From contig OY757912.1 of the NCBI GenBank assembly GCA_963585895.1, forward strand, positions 76,614,215-76,678,214: a DNA stretch of 64,000 nt, read 5' to 3'. Under the pieces are notes generated by a model. It saw nothing but the letters and a program-made list of their open reading frames with translations. It had not been told where the DNA came from and ran no database searches. This DNA comes from Sepioteuthis lessoniana (lineage: Eukaryota > Mollusca > Cephalopoda > Myopsida > Loliginidae). Positions within the stretch are counted from its first letter, which is position 1. Each line of letters begins with the position of its first letter. The translations under genes were made by a program, and so were the position numbers. Shown here in pieces: positions 10,080-20,254 of the stretch.

Positions 10080-10660
10080 CCAAAAAGGAACCATGCCTCA
10101 ACTTCTATAGATCGATATCGTATGTACTTATGATGGAAAAAATCAAAGCCGCACGGATCAGAGCAGAAATATATTACTCGCTTGTCTGCCGCAAACTATT
10201 TTAGGAAGAAAAGAAAGGATGCTGCGAGAGAACAAGATGAAAAGATCACCTACAATAAGTAGATCAGCACATCCTCAAGGATATAAGAAAAGACGGGAAA
10301 ATGTAGCCATGACATGGATTGACGACGAAAAGCTCTATGATCTGATCCCGTATACTTAGAAAATAGAATGTCTTAAAATGTTCAAAATATCCAATAAAAT
10401 GATAGACTTCATCGCAAAAACGATGAAAAACTTGAAACGGGAATGATTAGGAGGACAAACCCTAGCAGAAGTGAAAATTTAAAGAGGCATTTTTCAAGGA
10501 GATTCACACTCACCACTTATTGTTATAGCGATGATGCCACTAAATCATATTCTTAGGAAGTGTACAAAAAGGAACTAAATTACTAAATCCCAGGAAAAGA
10601 TAAATCAATTTATGAACGTGGATGATATCAAGCTATTTGCAAAAAATGAAAAGGTACGGG
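10080..10660 (+). pseudogene. Dong-like LINE reverse transcriptase fragment
   Basis: Broken plus-strand reading of the RT core of the same LINE type as at 32-36 kb. Visible segments are 'MTWIDDEKLYD' (first catalytic Asp), 'LAEVKI' followed by 'GIFQGDSLSPLIVIAMMPLNH' split by a stop, 'ILRKCTK' and 'FMNVDDIKLFAKNEK'. The catalytic box reads NVDD where the family has YMDD. Many stops and at least two frameshifts make it dead. It ends abruptly after 'AKNEK', where the Penelope-like fragment begins. Confidence 0.75.
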
Positions 10661-11095
10661 GGATCCACAAAAAAGGCAATAAGAATACAACAAGTGGCTC
10701 AACACTTCGGAGGTATCTCTTCCGGGTCAAGCCACCAACGGAATTCAACATGATCAAGAACAGTGTTTACTCCAACCCTTGCAGTTGTGGTAAAATATAC
10801 AAAGGTGAGACTGGTCATCCACTAAAAGTAAGGCTAGAAGAACATCGGAAGGCAGTAGTACGAAGTGAGATTGAAAAGTCGGGTATGGTGGACCATATAT
10901 GGAAGGAAAAGTTGCCCTTATGGGATAAAGTTGCCCTTATGGGATAAAGTTGAAATAATTGATAGGGCTGAACATTGGAGGATCAGACGCCTTAAGGAAT
11001 CAGCACATGTTGGGCTACAATGACCTGGTGAGTAGACCAAGTATAGAGTTGAATACAATATGGGAACCGATAATTAAGAAGGCTAGATAAAAAAA
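10661..11095 (+). pseudogene. Penelope-like element GIY-YIG endonuclease fragment
   Basis: The plus-strand reading contains 'VYSNPCSCGKIYKGETG', the core of a GIY-YIG nuclease as found at the C-terminus of Penelope-like retroelements, followed by 'LKVRLEEHRKAVV' with the conserved Arg and His. The region after the nuclease core continues as 'WRIRRLKESAHM' and 'LNTIWEPIIKKAR'. An exact 19-bp tandem duplication (10911-10929 and 10930-10948) shifts the frame in the middle. The Penelope RT domain is absent. The protein would have nicked target DNA for reverse transcription. The element is a 5'-truncated, frame-broken relic. Confidence 0.8.
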
Positions 11096-11199
11096 TCTTA
11101 ATATGAGCACAGGGAAAAAATCATACATAATAGTAGTAATTCTAGTCAAATAAGAACATTAAGTTTATAAGTCCCAAAAATTCGCACTGAATTGTCCAA

Positions 11200-11430
11200 C
11201 AGGACACATTGCATAACGGTTATAGACGTTAGTTCCCTAAACCTCTAAGGAGACAATCATGTGGAGGTTGCAGGTTCAAACCTGACAACAGGCAAGTGAC
11301 AATACAGGAATACTTAACACTGTACCCGGAATCAGAACAGACGACCCCCGTGGTTTCAATAAAGTTTCGATAAACACCTGGACATATAAGCCGAAACGTT
11401 CTAAAAATGAAGAAAATTGTCCGAAAACAC
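11200..11430 (+). repeat. SINE F, tRNA-derived, copy 1
   Basis: The head contains 'gcataacggttatagacg' (A-box-like) and 'gcaggttcaaacctgac' (strong B box). The body ends with 'aagccgaaacgttctaaaaa'. A second copy at 36275 ends in the same way with 'ccccgaaacgttgtgat'. Confidence 0.65.
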
Positions 11431-11526
11431 TTACTGATTAAAATAAGAATACAATAGTATTAACACAGCTCCAGCCAAGGTAGAGGAATTAAATTTTGAA
11501 TCGAAAATTGTGCTATGCTGGTAATG

Positions 11527-11845
11527 GTTTGGTTTCGTTTGGTATTATGGCACATAATCCATTGTAGATTATGTAATGACGAATCCATTTTTATGCATAT
11601 AAACACTTCTATTTCAAACAATTCAGTTTAGCAAAAGTACACAGGTTCATTGTCAAAAATATTTCTCTTGCAAATAATTCAGTTTAGCGTAACTACACAT
11701 ATTTATTGACAAAAACATTTCTATTTCAAACAATTCAGTCTAGCATGAATACACAGTTTAACGGTAAAATATTTCTATATTAAGTTATTAAGTTTAGGCA
11801 AACAGTCCTAATTGAAACAGTTCAGTTTCATTTAAGTATATTGTT
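11527..11845 (-). repeat. Family A repeat, headless copy
   Basis: Reverse copy with tail ('ggtttggtttcg', then the hairpin region with changes) and several body units, but no head. It is followed in the same orientation by a complete copy. Confidence 0.75.
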
Positions 11846-12412
11846 AGCTTGTTTTGGTTTTATGGTATATCAATTCTTGTAGGTTATTTAATGCCAAATC
11901 CATTTTTATACAAATAAACAGTAATATTTCAAACAATTCAGTTTAGTATAAGTACACAGTTTCAATATTAAAAAAACGTTTCTATTTCAAGCTATGCAGT
12001 TTATTAACATAGTTCTAATTCAAACAATTTAGTTTAGTATAAGTACAGTTTTTGTTTAAAAACTGTTAAATGTCAAAACAGTTCTATTTCAAACAATTCA
12101 ATTTAGCATAAATACGCAGTTTACAAATCAAAACAGTTCTATTTCATGTAATTTAGTTTAGCATAAATATGCAGATTATATCTATTTAACCCATAGATTG
12201 GACCCTATCAGGTGCTACCACTCCTGGCCAGTGTTGACCGAGGAGCGATAGCAATAAAGGGGTACTCTGCATTTCCCAAAGCTCCAGCATTACTGGAACC
12301 TTACCATCAGATTGTTTAATGTCATATACAGGACACTCGTTGCTAGGGGAGTCTTACCGCTCAGCAGAGGTGCAGTCGGTGTATTCTACAGCCCCAGCCA
12401 ACTCGTGACTGG
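11846..12412 (-). repeat. Family A repeat
   Basis: Reverse copy from the tail 'gttttggttttatggtatat' through body units to the head, ending 'tacagccccagccaactcg'. It forms a head-to-tail pair with the preceding headless copy. Confidence 0.85.
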
Positions 12413-12548
12413 ACATTTGTAAGAAAAGAAAACCTTAAAAAAAGAAACCGAATCTTTTCTTATAGCAGCCCAAAAAACACGTTAAGGACCAACTATATCT
12501 TAGCGAAAATAGAAAATACGCAACAAAAGAGCAAGTGCTGACAGAGAC

Positions 12549-12880
12549 AAAAATAATAACAGTAATAATAATAATAATAACACTTTCTAGCGAGCTGAAG
12601 AAGTTATGGAACCTGAAAAGAATGGTGATGTCAGTTATAATTGGTGCGCACGGAACGGAAACCAAAAGCTTAGTAAGAAATTTCAAAGAGATGGAAATCA
12701 GAGGACCATAGAAAATACAATACAAATACCACATTTCTAAGACCATAGAAAATACTGCATTATTAAGATCGGTCAAAATTCTGTAAAGAGTCTTGGAGAT
12801 TTGAATAGATGTGTTGTTACTCAGACTCCAGTGAAAGACTATCAGCTAACTCTGGTGTGAAAAACTCTAAAGGAGTAATA
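12549..12880 (+). mobile_element. Dong-like LINE 3' fragment flanked on both sides by TAA repeats
   Basis: A (TAA)n run at about 12549-12582 is followed directly by 'tctagcgagctgaagaagtt', which encodes the 'SELKKLWNLKRM' segment, then 'VIIGAHGTETKSL'. The 3' end 'tgtgaaaaactctaaagga' near 12855-12875 runs into AAC/AAT repeats at about 12885-12935. It is a 5'-truncated insertion in a TAA microsatellite. Confidence 0.8.
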
Positions 12881-12935
12881 TAACAACAATGATTACAACA
12901 ACAACAACAATAATAATAATAATAATGATAATAAT

Positions 12936-13650
12936 ATGAGATTTTGACATACATCATCTCGGCCAGAAGACCAGACCTTATAATCCTATTTACCCAACAC
13001 CTCCACTCGGGCAGGATATGACACAAGGTCAATTTTTAAGCGGAGGTTTACAGGTTTGAATCCAGAGTTTTTCTTTCTCCTAGACTAGTTGCCTGACCAA
13101 GGCTGAAGAACCCAGTCTGTCCTACTATTTACACATACCTGGAGGGAGAATAATTGGATTCATACCTTTCCCAAGGGTATTAGTGCTAAGTGAAATGCAA
13201 TCAGTCTCGTCCAGGATTTGAACTCATGTCGCCGCGTCCATTTCCTACGACGATAATCATTACACCACGGCACCCCCAGACCTTATGATAATCAACAAAA
13301 AAATAGAGAACTAGCAAAATTGTTGACTGATCACAGAATAAAACTGAAAAATGGGAAAAGAAGGATAAGTACCTCGACCTTGCTCGGGAATTGGGAAAAT
13401 AATGGAACAAAAAGGTGACAATTATACCAATTGTGATTGGTGCTTTCGATAGAGTAACTAAAGTATTATTAAAGAGACTGGAGGACTTGGAAGTTAGAGG
13501 ACGGGTGGATACCATCCAAACTACAACATTATTGAGAACGGCCAGAATACTGAGAAGAGTCCTGGAGACTTGAGGAGACTTGCTGTCACTCAAACTTCTG
13601 TGAAAGACAATCAGCTAAAACGGATGTGAAAAACTCTAATGAGTAAATAA
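12936..13650 (+). mobile_element. Dong-like LINE C-terminal fragment, interrupted by SINE B
   Basis: The fragment starts at 'gagattttgacatacatc' and reads into 'cggccagaagaccagacc' (ARRPDL-type nuclease motif). It is broken by SINE B at 12987-13274 and resumes with 'ttatgataatcaacaaaaaa'. The rest covers 'VPITIGAF'-type coding, 'VETIQTTTLLRTARILRRVLET'-equivalent sequence (here Thr-Ile-Gln-Thr-Thr preserved) and the 3' end 'gtgaaaaactctaatgag'. Frameshifts and stops are present. Confidence 0.8.
12987..13274 (-). repeat. SINE B, tRNA-derived, copy 1
   Basis: On the minus strand the head is 'ggtgccgtggtgtaatgatt' (A box) followed by the B-box-like 'gagttcaaatcctgg'. The body ends at 'cctgcccgagtggagg'. 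Flanking direct repeats of about 14 bp ('ccagaccttataat' on the left, 'ccagaccttatgat' on the right) are the target duplication within a Dong-like LINE. Confidence 0.85.
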
Positions 13651-13839
13651 TAGATTAAGACAGTTATGAAACAATTAGATAGAAACAACTCTAAGATTGT
13701 TTGAGAAAAACAAATGAAGATTTCTGATTCTAATATTACTAATGTTCTGTTGTATAGTAATCAAACGTGATTTACGAAATTCAGTGAAGAAACGAAACAC
13801 ACTTCTTTATAAAAATATATCTCTCATCTTATTCCCGAA

Positions 13840-14205
13840 AGGGGCACACAGTTTGTTGTAAGTTTGAGACATATACTCAGAGAGGGGAGTTCTTCTTGTC
13901 CCATATCTTCTTGGAGCCAGTGGGGGTTGACGCTTGCACCTCTTGCAAGCTGTATCGTCAGTGATGACACTAACGCCTCTGACTGGCTGCGTATCCCTCG
14001 CTCGACTCTCGATTCTGACTGGACTCTAAATCTGACTGCGTGGTTCTCATATCACGTGGTCTTCTTCCGGTTACACACCGGCTCGACCGGCCTACCTCGA
14101 AGCACGGCCATCCCCCTGTTTACTAATCACAACGTGACAGCTTGTCAAAGCACACGCGGTCACCAGGGACGAACCCAAAATCCATGTCAATAGTCATTAT
14201 ATAAC
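13840..14205. other. GC-richer insert, possible LTR fragment
   Basis: This stretch is clearly richer in GC than its surroundings, with a sharp return to AT-rich sequence at both sides. An open frame of 109 codons on the plus strand has no recognisable domain. The composition resembles the LTR-like blocks at 15223 and 34261, but I find no convincing TG..CA ends or target duplication. Confidence 0.35.
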
Positions 14206-14860
14206 AATTCGAGGGATATGATCAGACTGAAATAGATTGATGAGTATACTAAAATATGATTAGATTGGTATGAACATAGATAGATAGATAGATAGATAGA
14301 TGTCTATTTATTGATGGTGATAAAAAGTTTGAGATTTGTTGATAGCCAATTGAGCAATTGATAACGATAATAAAACAAGGAGATAAATATAAAATAGATA
14401 CATTAATTAGTAATCTATCGGAACAAAGTTGAAGAGAACGTTTAGAAGGTGCAGTTGCCTCACAGAAAAATCAGTATTCCTCATCAGCCGTATGTCACGA
14501 TTCGAATTCTAGCAGCTGACTTTGCAGTTCAGCTAGCTACCGATAATTCCACCAGACACACCCAAGATAGTCTTGGCGATGCTTTTGTCTAACTCTAAGA
14601 AATATTGATATTTTCTAGACATAAATGCTGGTCAAGCAATTTAGTTCATCGGCTTAAATGTACTCGAATTACTCATAAAACTGTGGCATTCATAAATGGA
14701 GAGGATTATTAATTAAATTCACCACTAATTGATTCTTTATTATATGCCAATGGAAGGTTGCCTCTGAAAGTTCCCAGTTGGTTGTCAACAAATTCACAAA
14801 TTTAAATGAATTGCATGCTTTGAGATGAATCGCTCTACGCTCTAGACTGGATCTAAGAGA
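14206..14860. other. AT-rich spacer with a small GATA run and a possible tRNA-like head
   Basis: A short GATA run lies near 14278-14301. At about 14468-14560 the minus strand has 'ggtggaattatcggtagc' and 'gaattcgaatcgtg', which could be the A and B boxes of a SINE. No second copy was found in the window, so this is tentative. Confidence 0.35.
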
Positions 14861-14863
14861 AGA

Positions 14864-14867
<4 letters not shown>

Positions 14868-14941
<74 letters not shown>
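14868..14941. repeat. (GT)n followed by (GA)n microsatellite
   Basis: A (GT)n run passes directly into a (GA)n run. Frames through it read as Cys-Val or Arg-Glu repeats and are not genes. A second (GA)n tract lies at about 15147-15207. Confidence 0.95.
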
Positions 14942-14942
<1 letters not shown>

Positions 14943-15173
14943 AGGAAAGTGGATTCAGTCAAGGGAATTGTGAAAAAAAGAATAATTTCATTCGACATTT
15001 TAAGAAGACGGTAATCCAAAACACTCCTCTAAATTATATCAAAATAACTAAGACTAGGAACATGATTGTGGAAATTATGTCTTGGTCGCCTCATTCCCAT
15101 TGATTAAGTCTTGGATTAATAAGAAAATTCGGAGAGAATCATCAAAGATAGAGAGAGAGAGAGAGAGAAAGAT

Positions 15174-15206
<33 letters not shown>

Positions 15207-15222
15207 ACATTGCCAGTGCTTA

Positions 15223-15705
15223 TGTAACAAAGGACCAACGTGTTGAGCTGTAAAGAAAGAACTACACAGAAAAAGAAATACTCAAACTCGAAGGTAAGGC
15301 AAGAAAATATAGCCGTCGTTTATTATTCACTTAGCTATGATCGTTGCGACTCGAAAAGTTCATTTTTATCACATTCTTCTTCTCCCTTCCTCTTGGTGGT
15401 GACGTGGTGTTGGTGAGAGCTGGCAGTTTGACACACGCCTGACAGATAGGTCGTAGCAGACTGGGGTAGGACGGGTCGGGGCCTCGGAACCTTTAACGCA
15501 CCCGTTTTGACAACTGCCTTCAACTCTCCAAAATCTCGTGACTTCTTTTCTTATATAGAGATTTTGGGGAACAAATCGAAGATCCCCGAATGTTCGATGT
15601 CACCAGTGAAACTGTCGGGAAACAGGTGATAATACATCTGTGATTATTTTAAAATCACGTCTAAATTTGCAGGTCATTCTGCCAGCACGCGCTAGTCTCG
15701 TGACA
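15223..15705 (-). repeat. Probable solo LTR or LTR remnant
   Basis: On the minus strand the block begins 'tgtcacgagactagcgcg' and ends 'gtcctttgttaca', the TG..CA form of LTRs. Inside, a TATA box 'ctctatataag' near 15550-15560 is followed about 230 bp later by 'gaataataaacg' with an AATAAA polyadenylation signal. This is the expected order for U3-R-U5. The block is GC-richer than its flanks. No matching target duplication flanks it, and no internal gag-pol is next to it. Confidence 0.6.
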
Positions 15706-16499
15706 CCTTCACTGATTGACGACAGTGCCCGTCCGTAAAATTACACTTAAAAATGTTTGGGGAGGTCTGCTATCAACCTTTTTTTTCAAAAACTCTTGCA
15801 AAAAATGGCAAGAATTTGTAAAGCAAGAAATAAGGAAGAGTAGCTTTGTATTTAGTGACGAAAATAAAATATGATGCTGATAATTTTTAAACTGTTTTAT
15901 TACATATGAATTCAATTGTTGGCTTTTGCAATAAACAATACACAAATATAAAACATAAATCAAGCATCATATTTATAAAAACAATACAATTGCAAACAAT
16001 ACCATATTAATGTTTAACACATATAATTGTAAATTATACTTTCTTGCTCATATAGCACTCCTTGCTTTTAATCGATCAGTAGAATTTCTACTGCACCAGC
16101 AAGAATTGAAGTTATGGAAAACATTATTTATCCAGCCACAAAAACTGGTTTTAATGGTAAGATTAGGCCAAGAAACAAGGTAGGCTTCAATGTTTAAGCG
16201 TATCGCAGTTGATTAAAGGGGATGGTGAAAGAGTATCCTATTTAAATGCGGATAGGAGAATAGAATATCTCACTTGATCTAGGAGGATGGTAAAGGAATA
16301 TTCCACCTGCCAGTAGGGAGGAAATGGAGAAGAATATATCTCACATGGTTTATGAGGGGGAGGAAAAATATCCCACTTAGCTGCGGAAAAAGTATATGGA
16401 TGAGCGTAACGTGAAAACGAACGAATGGACAAGCAGAATTATGATGTATAAGGATTATTTTAACAACTTCTCTTCAGAATAAAAATTGCAGAGAATAAG
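15706..16499. other. Unrecognised AT-rich sequence
   Basis: No gene or element recognised. The part at 16230-16400 contains loosely repeated 'atatctcac' and 'atcccac' phrases, perhaps old degenerate tandem units. Confidence 0.4.
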
Positions 16500-16555
16500 T
16501 ACGGTTTTGGCTTTATGATATATCAACCATTGCAAGTTATTTAATGCTAAATCTT

Positions 16556-16620
<65 letters not shown>

Positions 16621-16797
16621 TCGATTTGTAAAGACATTTTGCTGAAAACATTTTTTAAATGAAACTTACCTCATTCTTTTGTACACATTTATGTGGTTCC
16701 AAGTATCGCTATGTATCACTAACAGTTCAATTAGACATCAGTCTTTTGTTAAATGGTCAAAGAGTTCAATTTCTAACAATTTAATTCAACATCAGCC
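16500..16797 (-). repeat. Family A repeat, headless copy with TA expansion
   Basis: Reverse tail ('ggttttggctttatgatata' with half-stems) is followed at once by a 56-bp (TA)n array (16559-16614) where other copies have a short 'ttatac' stretch. A few body units follow, and the head is absent. Confidence 0.75.
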
Positions 16798-17205
16798 AAT
16801 GGTTTGGTTTGTTTTTTTAGCATATTGACCATTGTTGGTTATCTAGTGCCAAATCCTGTTTTTACTTATATAGTGAATATTATTTGCAAACGTATTTGGT
16901 AGATACACTCAGTTAAATGATCAAACAGTTCTATTTCTAACAATTCAATTTAGCATAACGCATTTTTTTTATACTTTAAATGCCAAAGAGTTCTATTTGA
17001 CTCATAGATAGGACCCTATCTGAATCTACCACTTTGGGCCAGAGTGGACTTGGGAGTAATGGTAATGAAGGTGCACTCTGCAATTCCAAAGCTCCAGCAT
17101 TACTGGAGACTTGGTTAGTGTCATATCAGGACATTCGTTAGTGAGGATGTCTTACCCCTCTGCAGAGGTGCAGTTGGTATATTCTACAGTCCCACCGACA
17201 GGGCT
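16798..17205 (-). repeat. Family A repeat
   Basis: Reverse copy from the tail ('agcatattgaccattgttgg') through shortened body units to the head, which ends 'ttctacagtcccaccgacag'. It is paired head-to-tail with the previous copy. Confidence 0.85.
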
Positions 17206-17569
17206 GGAGTAGGTAAGGAAAATTTATAACAATACTAAATGATTAGTATCTCAGTCAAAACAACAAACTTTTTTTTCATATATGACTGTGCCAGAATCAT
17301 ACCTGTGTATGTTTTCAGAAAGTGTCGTCATAACATGCAAATTTAAATGTAGAAATCAAGAATATGCGATTGAGATTTTCCCTTAGAATTTTATGATATT
17401 TGTGTTCAATAATATTTTTATTGATTTTGCAAATGTTAAACAGCATATTTTAGGTTTCTGGTTATTAGATCGTTTCAACAATGACGCAATTTTTAACTCT
17501 TGTATAAAAGGTTATCTTTTTATTATAATCTAAAAATACAAATTGTGTTTTAAAGAAATGCATGATGAG
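17206..17569. other. Unrecognised AT-rich sequence
   Basis: No feature could be supported. Confidence 0.4.
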
Positions 17570-17632
17570 CCCGAAATGTTGTGTGTTTGGTTGCTTTTAT
17601 GCATATCAATATTTGTAGATTACTTAATGCAA
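17570..17632 (-). repeat. Isolated family A/SINE D tail
   Basis: Reverse-oriented tail hairpin in which the outer stem is TGCAT/ATGCA instead of TGGCAT/ATGCCA, so one base has been lost from each arm. It is followed directly by (CT)n and (TA)n. Confidence 0.6.
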
Positions 17633-17635
17633 AAT

Positions 17636-17636
17636 C

Positions 17637-17686
<50 letters not shown>

Positions 17687-17698
17687 TTAATGATCCCC

Positions 17699-17747
<49 letters not shown>
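17636..17747. repeat. (CT)n-(TA)n-(TA)n microsatellite block
   Basis: (CT)n at 17636-17672, a short (TA)n, an 18-bp segment 'atttaatgatccccgtat' at 17685-17702, then (TA)n to 17747. The 18-bp segment is an inverted match (16 of 18) to the mariner end that follows the array. Confidence 0.9.
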
Positions 17748-17748
<1 letters not shown>

Positions 17749-18645
17749 GAGAATCATTAAATGAGTTTCCAGACTTTTTTCGTATAGGTACTTTTATTGA
17801 TAGTAAACACATGAAACTCTAGTCCCCTTCGAAGTATTCTCCTCCGACTGCAATGCACTAGTTGCACCGTTCCAACACTTTCTGGCAGGCCCCATGGAAG
17901 TCTTCTGTGTGAACGTGTCAATGACTTTCGTCACAGCCTCTTTCATCTCCTCAATTGTCTCATAACGACAGCCTCTGAGCTTTAGGAATAACCAAAAGTC
18001 ACAGGGAGGAAGGTCTGGACTATAGGGAGGGTGAAGAACAGTTTTGATGCCCATCTTGGTCAAGTAGTCTATGACAAGGATGGAGTTGTGGACTGATGCA
18101 TCGTCCTTGTGGAAATACCATTGACCCGATTTGAAGAGTGCTGGCCTCTTCCGACGGAATCTCTTCCTGAACTCTCTTAAAACCTTGTTGACTGTCTGTC
18201 CAATGGGAACCCAGTGCGTGTATATTACGCCAGTGCTGCCAAAAAAGGGATCATCAAAAGTTTGTGGGTGGATTTGCTCTGTCTGGCTCTCTTGGGTCTG
18301 GGAGAGCCAGCATGCTTCCCCTGGGAAAACTGTCTCTTGATCTCTGGGTCATAGCAGTAGATCCCGCTCTCATTGCATGGCATTTTTTCCAAGTTTAAAA
18401 CAGAATTTTATTTTTTATCGTTTTTCTAAAGTCCAGAATGCATTTTTAAAAATTCACCAGCTGTGACAATTAGGATTTAATAGGTTGTATTCCAATTGCT
18501 GCTGTAGCTGTTCATTTGAACTTGAAATCATAAAAATTGGTCAGTCATCTCATAAGATGTATAGCAATAACATACTGAATTTTCAAGAATCTTAGACAAT
18601 TGGAAATGCCAGTATAAAACAGTCTGGAAACTTATTGAATACACC
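17748..18645 (-). mobile_element. Mariner DNA transposon, internally deleted, with both terminal inverted repeats
   Basis: The left end reads 'cgagaatcattaaatgag' then 'tttccagact'. The right end near 18610-18645 reads 'cagtctggaaacttattg', its inverted counterpart. The two share the core 'gtttccagact' and lie in the expected orientation. TA-rich DNA adjoins both ends, matching mariner's TA target. The element is about 0.9 kb, against about 1.3 kb for a full mariner, because most of the N-terminal coding half is deleted. The minus-strand transposase remnant is described separately. Confidence 0.85.
17794..18345 (-). pseudogene. Mariner transposase, C-terminal catalytic remnant
   Basis: This is the catalytic half of a Tc1/mariner DDE/D transposase, which would cut and paste the element at TA sites. 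The minus strand reads 'GSTGVIYTHWVPIGQTVNK', then 'QWYFHKDDASVHNS' with the second catalytic Asp. 34 residues later 'HPPYSPDLPPCDFWLF' holds the third Asp, which gives the D34D signature of mariners. The first catalytic Asp region (GDE-type) is lost in the internal deletion: upstream, 'CNESGIYCYDPEIKRQ' follows a remnant of the N-terminus. A frameshift in a T6 run near 18240 separates that upstream part. Another lies after 'IDTFTQKT', so the C-terminus is scrambled. It is non-functional. Confidence 0.85.
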
Positions 18646-18646
18646 A

Positions 18647-18649
<3 letters not shown>

Positions 18650-18719
<70 letters not shown>
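18650..18719. repeat. (CA)n-(TA)n microsatellite
   Basis: (CA)n passes directly into (TA)n next to the right mariner end. Confidence 0.95.
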
Positions 18720-18720
<1 letters not shown>

Positions 18721-18919
18721 ATCGAAAAGTATAAATGATATGTGCCAACAGATAAAATATGCAAATATTTTAAATGAAAGTGGTACAAAAACAGAAAAGT
18801 ACTTACTTGTGATGATATTACATTATATCATTATGTCCAAATTCGTTTTTGGTTCAGTGGTTTGGCAAGAGACAACGTCTCTACTGTCGAAACAACAGAG
18901 GCAAGCGAGAGTGTAATTT

Positions 18920-19639
18920 GGTTTCTGTATTTTCATGTGACTGTCCATAAGTACCCTTACTGACTCGTTTACTCTCTAAGGGAAACACTAATTCTTTGTC
19001 TTCCAACAGTATTTACATACATTATTCAATCGCCTGGTAAAATCCAGCATAAACACGCCGATTAAAAAGATTTTATGAATTGAATGTTAATGGTGACATT
19101 TAAAACGCTCATTTCGTACTGAAAGATGAGCTTAGACTTTGCGAATTGATAAGTGATTGAACACCACAACTGGCAACAAGGTTAGAAGAATGGCTAAAAA
19201 ATATGACTGACCTGAGCATGCGCATTGGCCCGGGTAAGAAAATGACCAAAATGAATATCCGGTTATGTTATCCAATGTAGACTTTATGGCGCGAAAAGTA
19301 TGAAGAGAATGTTTTCTTTAGCGATATGCTTACTGTATGTGATCGATCATATGTGATTTTTCAGACCTCGACACCAGCACACGCGTCTCGAATTGGCGAC
19401 TACATATATCTAATATTTTATATCCTTTTTTTTAGAAAGGTTTTTTCTTCTTTTTTTTTTTTTTTCACTGTCATCGCCAATTTTATTCTTTCATTCACCA
19501 TTCACTTATATTTGTTTTTAATTTATTCTGTTTTTTGCTGGGTTTTTTTTTGGTTTTTTTTTCGTGCTTTATCCAGTCGTCTTGATTTAAAATACTCCGA
19601 CTGTAACCCTTGCAACTAAACAATGCCCACCATCCTTAA
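18920..19639. other. Unrecognised sequence with T-rich runs
   Basis: No gene supported; 19430-19565 is strongly T-rich and yields a low-complexity frame only. Confidence 0.4.
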
Positions 19640-19760
19640 AACAGGGTTTACTGAGTATTAAACTAAACTTCATCTGATGGTGAGGCTCCAGTTCTGGAGA
19701 TCGCTTCTTATTTGGTTAACTGATTCATCTTGATTGCCACATCATATGCACTTGGTATTC
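19640..19760 (+). repeat. Family A head fragment
   Basis: 'catctgatggtgaggctcc' and 'agttctggaga' mark a short piece of the family A head, lying directly before the (ATT)n run. Confidence 0.5.
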
Positions 19761-19769
19761 TTCTGCCAA

Positions 19770-19770
<1 letters not shown>

Positions 19771-19814
<44 letters not shown>

Positions 19815-20252
19815 TCCTTTGAGAGTTTTTTACACCAGGATTAGCTGATAGTCAGCAAGTCTCTTCAAGTCTTCATAATTCTTCTCAGTATTGTAGCCGA
19901 TCTTTTAGATACTGCAGCCTGGATGGTCTCTACTTGTCCAATTACTTCAAAGCGCACCAATCTCTTTAGCAAACGTTTGGCGATTGTTCTGAGCGCATTA
20001 ATTACAATAAGTATCCCAGTCCCCTTCATGTTCCATAGTTTTCTAGCAAGATATAGGCATTTATCTTTCTTTTAATTTACTTTGTGTTCTGCCGGGACGG
20101 CAACATCCACTATTCGGCAGGTTTGCTTTTTTCGTTGAATATCACTAGGTGTGGTCGTCTGGCCGAGATTAGGTGATCTGTTTGGATCTCAAAATTCCAG
20201 AGAAGTTTGTGCATCTCATTCTCCATGACGGGTTGTTCGTATGTTCCCTTTT
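19771..20252 (-). mobile_element. Dong-like LINE 3' fragment with (ATT)n at the 3' end
   Basis: (ATT)n at 19771-19813, which is (TAA)n on the element strand, directly abuts the 3' terminus 'tttgagagttttttacacc'. Conserved blocks follow: 'cttctcagtattgtagcc', 'gtcctgccgggacgg'-like 'gttctgccgggacggcaa', and 'gtcgtctggccgagatt'. It is truncated at about 20252. Frame disrupted. Confidence 0.85.
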
Positions 20253-20254
20253 CA

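Noticed and set aside
13864..14193. 109-codon plus-strand frame in a GC-richer block
   Set aside because: No recognisable domain, and the block looks like an LTR fragment. The open frame is explained by base composition.
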